From: Neurospora crassa OR74A
Lineage: Eukaryota; Ascomycota; Sordariomycetes; Sordariales; Sordariaceae
Assembly (NCBI RefSeq): GCF_000182925.2
Contig: NC_026503.1
Coordinates: forward strand, 3,844,001-3,908,000
Length of the DNA stretch: 64,000 nucleotides
Direction of reading: 5' to 3'
Made by a program: the position numbers and the translations under genes. The notes beneath the pieces were generated by a model. The model did no database searches. It saw nothing but the letters and a program-made list of their open reading frames with translations, and had not been told where the DNA came from. Each line of letters starts with the position of its first letter. The stretch's first letter is position 1. This document shows, piece by piece, positions 21,284 through 31,143 of the stretch.

Positions 21284-22613
21284 ATGGACTCCCGATCAAG
21301 CGATGTGTCGCCAGAGGCGATGCAGGCACGAATTCAACAAGCGCGTCGCGAGGCCGAGAATCTCAAGGACAGAATCAGGCTGAAGAAGGAAGGGCTCGCC
21401 GATACTTCCCGTGAGTCCCCTTGTCGGCAGGTCGCGAACTGCGCCGTTGTCCGCCCATGCATGCCGTCGTCAACGGCGGATTGACCGCTGCATAGTGTTG
21501 CTGACATGATGTGTAGTCTACGAGGTCGCGCAACAGGCCCATGAGCCACTTCCGAAGAACAACATGATGAAAACAAAGAAGACGCTGAAGGGCCATCTGG
21601 CCAAGATTTATGCGATGCACTGGTCTACCGACCGGAGGCATCTTGTCTCAGCATCTCAGGACGGCAAGCTCATCATCTGGGACGCTTATACGACCAACAA
21701 AGTTCACGCCATTCCCCTACGATCGTCTTGGGTTATGACTTGCGCCTATGCCCCGAGCGGCAACTTCGTTGCCTGCGGTGGTCTTGACAACATTTGCTCT
21801 ATTTACAACCTGAACTCGAACCGTGATGGCCCAACTCGTGTCTACCGGGAGCTTTCAGGTCATGCGGGCTATCTCTCTTGCTGCCGTTTCATCAACGACC
21901 GCAGCATCCTCACCTCCTCCGGCGATATGACATGCATGAAGTGGGATATCGAGACAGGAACAAAGGTTGTTGAGTTCGCCGACCATTTGGGCGACGTCAT
22001 GAGCATCAGCTTGAACCCCACAAACCAGAATACCTTTGTGTCAGGTGCTTGCGATTCTTTCGCTAAGCTTTGGGATATCCGCGCTGGCAAGGCCGTACAA
22101 ACATTCGCTGGCCACGAGTCCGATATCAACGCCATCCAGTTTTTCCCCGATGGCCACTCTTTCGTAACGGGTTCCGATGACGCTACTTGCAGACTTTTCG
22201 ATATCCGCGCAGACAGAGAGTTGAACTGCTATCGCGTGAGTAACCTGTGGATTATTCTCCTCTCGGTTCTTGATTTTTTTTTCTCTTGGTGGCTTTAGAG
22301 CTAACATTTGGGTAGTCCGAATCTATTCTTTGCGGCATTACCTCTGTCGCGACATCAGTCTCTGGACGTTTGCTCTTTGCCGGTTACGATGACTTTGAAT
22401 GCAAGGTCTGGGATCTTACTCGCGCTGAAAAGGTTGGCTCTCTCGTCGGTCATGAAAACCGTGTCAGCTGTCTGGGCGTTTCCAACGATGGAATAAGTTT
22501 GTGCACAGGCTCTTGGGACTCCTTGGTAAGTTTCTACCCGCAACATCAGATCGATATGGTACAGGCCGCAGATTAGACTAACTCCCTCACAGCTCAAGGT
22601 CTGGGCATATTAG
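21284..22613 (+). CDS. gnb-1: Heterotrimeric G-protein beta subunit
   Basis: Exons 21284-21410, 21517-22235, 22316-22525 and 22593-22613 (introns GTGAGT, GTGAGT and GTAAGT to AG) encode 358 residues, the usual length of fungal Gbeta. The N-terminal coiled coil ([20 protein letters not shown]), which pairs with Ggamma, is followed by seven WD40 blades: [120 protein letters not shown] and [20 protein letters not shown]; the last six residues LKVWAY come from a 21-nt final exon that closes blade seven. Gbeta relays receptor signals at the plasma membrane; in fungi it affects mating, conidiation and Galpha stability. The next gene in the same direction is the phosducin-like protein that family knowledge links to Gbeta-gamma assembly. 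Confidence 0.97.
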
Positions 22614-25600
22614 GCGCATGTGTGATACTGATACGACCGGCACCCTCTGGATACCCGACCACGACGCGTCACTTTGCCAAGCCTATCGAGTGCTTTTTTC
22701 TATTTGTTCTATTCAACCTGGTAACGCCTCTTGATCCTTGCGATTTGGCGTAGACAGGACGAAGTCACGACATATTTTTCGACCCAACAATCTCGGCTCC
22801 CCGGGCTTGGACCATCATCAACTGGCCTTGCTCCCCGGTTGGAATCCTTTTTAGCTTCTATAGCGGTTTTTCCGATACTCCACTCGATTTGCTGCGTCAT
22901 ATTTTCAGCGGGTTCAGTTCGCAAGGTGGGCGGCAGCGATATCCTGGCTTTGTTCAGCTCTCCGTACGCCAACCCGCCTCTCCCCTCCAGAAAACGTCCC
23001 CCCGGATAATATGATCCGACACGTTCATCAACTTCGGGTCGCGTAATTCCCCGGGCATTATTACAGGGACGTCTGTACCAGGTTTTTTGGACCCGGTTTG
23101 GCTGGAGCAGAACGTCCAATAATCATCAAGGTCTGGCTCGACGGGTCGTATCATATTCCACATGAGTGGTTGCCAGTGTCTCTCACAGGGGTTGTGTCTT
23201 GAACCAGTTTACCGGATACCCTCTCTATACGTATTTATCCACATCTTTGCGCGCATTTTCTCAGCGTTTGGTCTTTCTCTAGTCTATTACCGGCGGGGTG
23301 GGTAGGAAACCGTCAGGGTGTCTATTTTCACGTGTGTTGATAAAGTAGGCCGGGAATGCAAAACGGTCCCTTTGTCTTGTGTTTTTCGCGAGAAAGAGGC
23401 GGGGATCGGCTCACGAGTGGCGACGGTAAACAGCAGTTGCGGTAAAGGCTTTGGGGGAGGTACCATACCCTTTTTCTATTTCCCCGATTTTTCGTTAGGC
23501 AAAGGGTGTATATCGTGGGGATCTTACCTATTCTGTCATCTTATCTTTCTTCATCTGCCCTTTTGCTCTCTCTCTCCTTACCTCGCTCTTCTGATACCTA
23601 GTATCTTTATGACGGTTGTTTCTTTCACTGATGGTTAATGGTGGATATGCTATGGCCTGGATGAGATGGTAGGAACAGAAGTGGAGGGAAGGAGGGAGAT
23701 GCAACTGGCCTTTTAAAATACTTTCTCAAACGTTACCCCCGAGCCCTGATTCTGCCCTGCCTGTGTACTATAGTTGCACTGAATGCTCAATTCATTCTAT
23801 AAATCTGCTCTCGCTTGTATGCATCAGGTCTACGTGAAGATGGTTTCCAAAGCTTGGCCAATGTGTTTGTTAGTCTAGTTATGCTTTGTGCGCGAGTGAG
23901 TGTGACTCTCACCGATTTATCATCTTCGTCGGCAAGCCTGAAATAACGGGAAGTCCGGATTCATTATGGTAGACAATGCTAAAGACGCGAGACCTGCTTG
24001 CGGAGATGTAGCAGGTAACATATAGTAAGTCAGGCCCTGCCTAGTTACAGATGCCATCAAAGTTCAGTTCACTGATGTAAGGCGTCTGCCCACCATGTGG
24101 TTTCTCCTGCGTTCATTACCATTGAGATTGATGCAGAAGCTATCGAGGTCATCCAAGCTCGTACAGACAAACTGGATAGTATGCAGAAGAGATGGCCACT
24201 CTGATGTTCAATGCTCAAACTGGAAGTTTGAGCAATGAGGTAAACAGAGAAAAAAGAGCCCCATTAACATGAAGTCTCATTGTTATAGAATTTCATCTTC
24301 ATAAGGCAAGGAAGTGCGACCGGAGAAAGAGAGAGGGCGGCCTAACTGTGAATTCAATTGTTGAGACAGTCACCCCTCGTCACCAAGCTTCCCTTTGCCA
24401 TCGAAGCCTTTTAGAAAGTTTTCTACCTTGGAGATGGGCCTTTATCTCCTGCTCCTCAGGAAGCGATCATGAATAATTAGCTATAAAAGTAAGTAGAAAC
24501 AGTATGCAAATAAAAACAACGCACCTACGTCTCTACTGAATGGTCCTCTTTGCTTCCATGTTCCAGGCACCAGATACGGGTACGTTCCCAACAGACATCT
24601 ACGCAACAATGAACGAACGAGGCGTCCGTGGATGACAGGATCAGACTGAAACGAAGTGAAACATGCATGATATGGTAATCTTCTTGTGTAGTAGTTTCGT
24701 AAATATGCTAGTGTCCAGTGGGCCAGTGCCCTTGACTGTGACGATATTTTCCCTTGCTCAGCATACGTAACCAAAGGTTTTCTTGAAAAAGGACCTAATT
24801 GATACATGGAAAATGAATTGTCATGCGCATTGCTACCGCTATCACTTGCTGTCACTTTCCGTCACGGCGGCTAAATTAGATGGTTGGTGTTAATGGAGTT
24901 TATGAAGAGCTCAAAGTCTGTCCAAGATTTAAGTGATCCTATCATCCATCCAGTTTTGAAATTTGAGATGAGGGTTACAGGGTCCTGTCTACCTTGGCAT
25001 AGTTCGAGTGTGACACGACCAGGTAGTCGTCATGGTTGAGGGACAGAAAGAGACATTAAAGCATCCTGCGTCCTGTCAAAAAGTCTAAACATAGTCAAGA
25101 CCCTGTCGATGACAAAATTTCTTGCGTCATATGCCATTCGTCTTATGAACCTGCAAGGTCTAATGGACCAAATCCGGGGTCCTTTCTCGGCTGGGGAAAG
25201 GGTCAAAACCCATTCACGATTTGTAGATATTCACTTCCCAGGGGGGGCAATTTTCGCTGCCCTTATGACGTAGGTTTCCAATCCAGGGCCCGTGAACACC
25301 CGCTTTATACTAGTTAGTGTATTTGTTCTCGAGGAGTCACAAACGTTGAAGAGGAACTCGAGAAATGTCGTCGTTGTCCCGAGAACCAATTCTGGACTGT
25401 GGTCAAAGCCAGATTCAGAGAAACCTCGCAACATCCTAAGCAAGATAAAGGCCATTGTGGCCATACAATGACATCCATACTCAGAGCTTTGGCGGAAACA
25501 AGATCAAACTGGCATTGCAGACTTGAATTTCTCGTAGCCCATCTCGATCGGACATGTTCGTTGGTGCTTGCCGATCTTCGATTCCGTGCGCCAGCATCAA

Positions 25601-26519
25601 GGTCCGAAAGCAGCGCTTGTCACAATACACAGTAGAACATGTACAAATGTAGGTCTCGTCCCTCTCCGGGTTTCTCCCGTCCTTGAATAGTGTGTCAATT
25701 ATCACCGTTCTTTGCTCTTTCTGGTTATAAGTTGAACTGAAGTCAGCCATAGATCAGAAATCTCCATCACGGCAACTAAGGTCACGGGCGAGGGTGCACT
25801 CCGCATTTCTCCACGTCCCGTCTCGTCAAGAAGGGAAGTGCCTGGAGATTCCTCAGAATTCATCAGGCGCAATGAGGCCTCAAACCTAATACTTCCGGTT
25901 GGCCTCTGATGTTGGAACAATTCGTACCCTCACAGATTCCATTTGCCAGGAACCTTTTCCCCTTCTTTTCTTTTCCCTGACACCACCTAAGTGATCCCTG
26001 CACCGTCCTTGCATGAGTAATTGCCGCGGCGTCTTCTAATCCCAGTCACCCACGCGACTAGGTCTGGGCATGCAGCGGGCAGCCAGTGTCAGCCAAAGGC
26101 ACAATGGTTGGTGCACTGGCGCCCTTCTAAGCCTCTAATTCGCCAAAAGCAGCCCCTCTTTAGGCTGGATAACCTAGGGACCACTCCATCCCCATCCTGA
26201 TTGTAGCCGATCACACACGAGGGGAGCGAGGACAGGCACACAACCACCACACCACCTCCTTCAAACCGAAGTCTCCGATCTTTCACTTTTGCCGCCTTGC
26301 TTCAGCTTTGCCTCTTCCAGCTTTGCGTGGATCTTACAGGTCTTTGAACCCTTGTCTTCCGCTGGGCGAAAAAAAAAAGAAGCCCAAAAATAAGGTATGT
26401 GAAGAACAACCGGTTTCTTTGGAATCTCCTCAGGGGTAAACTCATCCTCAGCCCGTGCGTGCCTCCTGGTTTCCCCTTAAATCTCCATCCTACTACCCCA
26501 AGTTCAGTATCAAGGCATG
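22614..26519. other. Gene-poor stretch, 3.9 kb
   Basis: Covers the Gbeta 3'UTR and distal upstream DNA of the phosducin-like gene. No frame has both an ATG start and recognisable protein features. Base composition is somewhat AT-richer between about 23,700 and 25,400 than in the genes. A GTATGT donor-like site follows an A-rich run at about 26373-26399 and might start a leader intron of the next gene, but I could not choose an acceptor. Confidence 0.5.
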
Positions 26520-27343
26520 TCTATATCTGAATACCTGTTTCAGTCTTTTACCTGTACTGAACAAGTTCATCCTTTCTGTTGCCGCATTGGGGAATCCACA
26601 TTCAAGGTGTGAAACTCCGTACCTGACACGTTTCCAGGGAAAAGAGAGAGCGACGTGCATCACCTCCATCCAACTGGTTTGGCGTCACTGCGTCTGCGTC
26701 TCGCCTACCCCAGCCTTGAAGCAGGTCGGAACGTCGGATCGTCACTCCTTTCAAGACGCTAGCTTGGTGTCTCGTTCTCTTCGCGAATCAATCTGACTCA
26801 GTCGTGGCTTGCGTCGGTCTTTCTCCTCTTTTACTTGCTCAAACCAGGGCCGTAGATCGTACCTGATCTGAAAGAGAAAGAGAGCCAAGGCAGAAGTCAC
26901 TTCAGACTAGTTGTTTGAAGCGAATCGGTAGCTGCCGAGGACAAACACAAGCCCACATTTTCGTGTGTTTATCGTACCATCAACGACACAAACGCACAGA
27001 CGCGATAGCAGAGTAAGAGGAACAGCACTTGCTCATCCTCTGTTCTATTTCTGCAAAGTCTACCACCCTACCTGAGGCGGAGTTACCGTTCTTCCCTTCG
27101 CACGGGCGCCAAACCGTATACTATCAAGGATTGAGTCCCAGGTACTTGCCCTCGGGAGTCCCTTTATTGTAACCCTACCACGCGAGTCCGCCCTTCGAGA
27201 AGCATTCGTTGTTGGGCTACCCCGGTCTTTCCAACAAAGATTCCTTCAGCCCCGTGCTGTCTTTGTCCCAAGTTTTCCCCGGTCCCATTATCATAAAAAC
27301 CTGTCACCCTTCAAGACGGACGTTCTTCCCCCCTTCTTTCACA
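26520..27343 (+). promoter_or_regulatory. ATG-free leader of the phosducin-like gene
   Basis: No ATG appears on the plus strand for 824 bases up to the start codon at 27344. The nearest upstream ATG is at 26517. I read this as a long 5'UTR. Confidence 0.5.
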
Positions 27344-28384
27344 ATGTCAGACCAAACCCCAGCCCAAGAAGAGTTCGCCTCTTTCCTAGCCAAGAACTCC
27401 TCAACCAAGTACAGCTCCCATCCCGAGGATCGAGACGATTACCACGACTCCAAGGCGTTCCACTCAGACGGCCAAGCAGACAGCGAGGACGAAGACGAAG
27501 AAGACCGCTTCCGCAACGCCCAGATCGAAGCAGCCATGCGCATGCCCACCATGGACTCGCGGACCGAGATCCGGCTGCCGCCCGCCGGGTTCGACGCCGG
27601 CGCCGCCACAGGCGTCAAGGGCGTGATCGCGGACGCCCGAGCCTACGAGAATGCCAAGCGCAGCGCCAAGTGGAAGAACAGGGTGCGCAGCGCGCGGAGG
27701 AGTGTGTTTGGCGGCGGCGGTGACGCATCTCCAGAACAGCAGAAAAGTGGAAGCAGAAAGTACAGCGATGGTGCGGGAAGCAGCGGGCTGGACAGCGATT
27801 TCGGGAGCGATGCGGGACTGGATAGCATGGACGAGGACGAGAAGGAGTTTTTGGAGAGATGGAGGGAGAGTAGGCGGCGCGAGCTGGAGAAGAGCAGCAT
27901 GAACCCGGCTTCGAGACAGAGGAGGACGAGCCCCAGCTCGAGACAGTTTGGCCGGCTGGACAATGTGGATGCGATTGGATACTTGGATGCTATTGAGAAA
28001 GTGGGACCAGAGACGGCAGTGGTGGTATTTGTTTATGATCACGAGGTTCGTTCGCCTTTCCCTTCTCCTTGTCAAGCATTTCACTAACCATTTTTGCACT
28101 TCTAGTGCCCTGTCTCAGCAGCAATCGAGATTGCTCTCCGACCAATCGTCCATTCCCATCCCGCCATCCATTTTATCAAGGTTCACTACGCCGAGATGGA
28201 GTTCGACAACGCGGCCGTCCCGTCCATCCTGGCGTACCGCAACCAGGGAGACCTCTTTGCGAATCTCACGGGGCTGATCGAGATGATTCCGGACGATGAG
28301 GATTTCGACACCGACACACTCAAACGGCTTTTCGAGAGGCACGGCATATTGCGAAGCCAAAGGGGAGAGCCTGCCGGATGGTGA
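27344..28384 (+). CDS. phnA: Phosducin-like protein, Gbeta-gamma chaperone
   Basis: Exons 27344-28045 and 28106-28384 (intron 28046-28105, GTTCGT...TCTAG) encode 326 residues. The N-terminal helical part is acidic and Gly/Ser-rich (MSDQTPAQEEFASFLAKNSS; EDEDEEDRFRNAQIEAAMRM; MDEDEKEFLERWRESRRREL). It leads into a thioredoxin-like fold without the redox Cys pair: QFGRLDNVDAIGYLDAIEKV, TAVVVFVYDHECPVSAAIEI, HSHPAIHFIKVHYAEMEFDN, VPSILAYRNQGDLFANLTGL. This order matches class I phosducin-like proteins (PhnA in Aspergillus, BDM-1 in Cryphonectria), co-chaperones needed for Gbeta-gamma assembly and stability. The donor has T at +3, an uncommon but accepted variant. The Gbeta gene is the previous gene in the same direction, 4.7 kb upstream. 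Class assignment (I rather than II/III) rests on length and N-terminal character. Confidence 0.88.
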
Positions 28385-29992
28385 TGTGCTGCTCCTGGAT
28401 TTCCCAGTCAGTCAGTCAGCCAGTGATGCCCTTCGGACCTTGGTCGGAGCTGTTCTGTTCTGTCTTTTCTTGTTGGAAGACGGGAAAGACGCAGTGCTTG
28501 CACTGAGCCGTCCGTGTGAGCATTTTGCCCATTTTGTTTATGGAAATTGCGTGCTCTTGTGTCCTCGATGACACCGGCAGATACGGCAGCTGTCCTAGTT
28601 CTTTGTTCTGCCGCGGCATGCGTAGTCCAGATTTCAGGGCGTGTTGGTATACCTAGGCAGCTCTATGCATACATCAGGCTTCGACTACTGAACGGTTTCC
28701 CCCAGATGGACTTCCGGCGCGAGCGATCAGTAGAGATTACATGACCTTGGGTTTTAGTAACAGTGCGCTCAGCTCATGCCCTGGAGGCGTGATTGAGGCA
28801 GGCAGATGGACTGGTACGAAGGGGTACGAATACATGGTATTTTCGAATGAGGAAGAACTGAAATGATGGTCATGTCTGGACGCTAGAGAAGCCATACTTG
28901 GTCTTCGGAGTTTGTATTAATCGTTACTGGTCAATCTATATACTTAAAATTATAATCTGTACGTAGATATACACAATCAAACCTTTGGGGGCTATACCAG
29001 TACCAATACGCAAACTGTTTCCTCGCTCTCTGTGTCGGTGAGCATTGTGGTCTTCGAAAGCTCGAAACAGGAGAACGGCATCATTTTGGAGCATCCGAGT
29101 GGCCCAAAGTGAACGCTAAGATGTGTGAAGCGTCCCACTTTGGAGATGCAGATCCCCCGGAACGAACAGGGACTGCCTTGGGGTTTACTAGGTATGTACT
29201 GCGTACATATCGATAGTTACTGTATGCGTGAACTGGAAGGACACTGTACTGCGATGACGAAGGTCCTCGAGAGATATGCGGTTTCGCTCATACTTCTCGA
29301 TATAATCGGCTCAGTTTTCAAGCCCTGGAGGCATTTTGATATTCCCTCCGAGCAATTTGTGCAACTTGATGCTCTCCTGGTCATGCCTTCCTCTTGCATA
29401 GATCCTTATGAGGATGAAGATGAACTTCGTTGGGCTACCAAGAATAGGTAAGTACGTGGCACTGTACAGTACACACTGCAGCACTCGTTCCAGATTGCCA
29501 GGGTCCATTAAGTGCTAGAGGTACTATCGCACCGACATCCGGGCCGTTCGGAGTGCCCCTCCACCTCTTTATGGCAGGAACCTCCTCAAGACCAAGCTCC
29601 CGTGCATCGAAAATGTTTGAATGCGCCCTTTTTTTCATTTCTTTGTCAAGTTGTCCGTTGTGGTCGCATATATACGAACATTGCTTGGGCCCGGGCGAGG
29701 CGAATCCCCTTTCAGACCCCTCACAGTCGTCCAGGGGGCCATCTGCCTAAGACCGACCCCACCATTGACGACCAACGGTGAAGACCTCCATTCGTGACGT
29801 TAACACGCCCGGGTGGGAACAAGCTGCTCTTTGTGATAGCTGGAACAACAGTCCCTTTCCGTTTTTTTTTTCCCCCATGGTTAGACGGCGGCTTGAGATT
29901 AATGGAACCTCGTCGGAAATGTGGTATCTTCCTGCAGAATGTGAGGCAGGCTAGACGCCGCAACAGAGCAAAGGGTGACTTCATTGAAGGAT
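28385..29992. other. Intergenic, no gene seen
   Basis: Holds the phosducin-like 3'UTR and unassigned DNA. One open frame around 29125-29451 lacks a plausible ATG start and any known domain and ends in a GTAAGT donor-like site; I do not call it. A TAGGTATGTACTGCGTAC word lies at about 29189-29206. Confidence 0.45.
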
Positions 29993-31143
29993 GTGGACGG
30001 CGCAGTGGTCAGTCCGTCGCTGCCCAGACCAGCACCATTACACTCTAACAGCCCGTTACTGACCGGTTTGGACCAGTAGGAATTCGTCAAGTAGACGAGG
30101 GGGAGCTTCTCAGACCGTATCACACCTCTCCAACCGCACCGCTCTTCTTTCTCCCTTCCACCACACTTCCGCCCAACAGTCTTAGTTTCATATTACCTTT
30201 GTCTTTGGGCTATATCCCGCAACTTCCCCTCCCCCTCCACGCTTCCTGCTCTCCAGTTTGCAACTCGGCTTTTGCAACTGTTCAACGAGAAGTGCGGGTC
30301 AAAACCATTCATCGTGCCTCCTCCAGACGTCCAGAAGTGTAGCGATTTGTTCGATTGGTCTTCCTCGACTCTCTCCTGAATCTCTCCCGACAAACCAGAA
30401 CAGCGCTTAGATACCTATATACCACCTATTCCCTTCAGTCATTCACCCGGCTCGAGCTGTCGCCGATAAAGTCCGAGGCTGCCAGGTAGAGCTGGGGCTG
30501 GCCATCTGAAACCGTCCCGCCAGCGGAAAGAGGGCAGTTGCTGCTGAGCTCCTTTCCCCACCTTGGCCGTGCAGACGCCTGCTGGTGTAAGTAGGCAACA
30601 ACCTAACCCAAATCCCATATCTTCCAGGCGGAAGGAGGGGAAGGCAACTTCAGCTACTGCATCCTCCATCCTCATCCGCCAAGTACTGTACGACAAGGAA
30701 TTCGGTGTCGGCTGCCCAAGAATTCCAGATCAACGGACACCAGAATTAACCTGGTACTTCTCGTTAGTAATATCTTCACTTTTAGTCGAGTTCGATTCGT
30801 TCAGTTGCTCTGTTCTGGGACTGCGCTCTTGCTATTCAACCAACTGAACTGTTTCCGTCGCTGGATCAGGCTCGCTTTGATCTGACCACCCCCCACCCCC
30901 CATTCCAATCACCGAACCCCTCCTTCCCTTGCTCCTTCCATCTTCCTCCCAACAGCTCGACCAGTCTTTTGATTTCTTCCATACTACCAACGACGACATC
31001 TCAGCTTCCTTCTCGCCTGGAAGTTCATACATTCGCAACCACATCACCAAAGATCACATCCCCCTGGAATTGGTCTCAGTTCATACTGCAATTTTGGGAA
31101 GCAACCGGGTGATGCTGCCTGTTAACTGACCTCCATCCTCGTT
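29993..31143 (+). promoter_or_regulatory. Leader of the one-TM gene with a single 5-codon uORF
   Basis: The plus strand has no ATG from 29993 to 31112. It then has one, ATG CTG CCT GTT AAC TGA (31113-31130), coding MLPVN and ending 13 nt before the main start at 31144. A lone short ORF in an otherwise ATG-free kilobase looks selected. Confidence 0.5.
31113..31130 (+). promoter_or_regulatory. uORF MLPVN, 13 nt before the main start
   Basis: ATG CTG CCT GTT AAC TGA. It is the only ATG in the 1.1 kb upstream of the start at 31144. Its stop lies 13 nt before the main AUG, which leaves little room for reinitiation and would favour leaky scanning. Confidence 0.45.

Noticed and set aside
29125-29451. 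108-codon frame ending at a GTAAGT site
   Set aside because: It has no suitable ATG at its start, no family resemblance, and the donor-like site is part of a TAGGTAAGTAC word that is common in intergenic DNA here.
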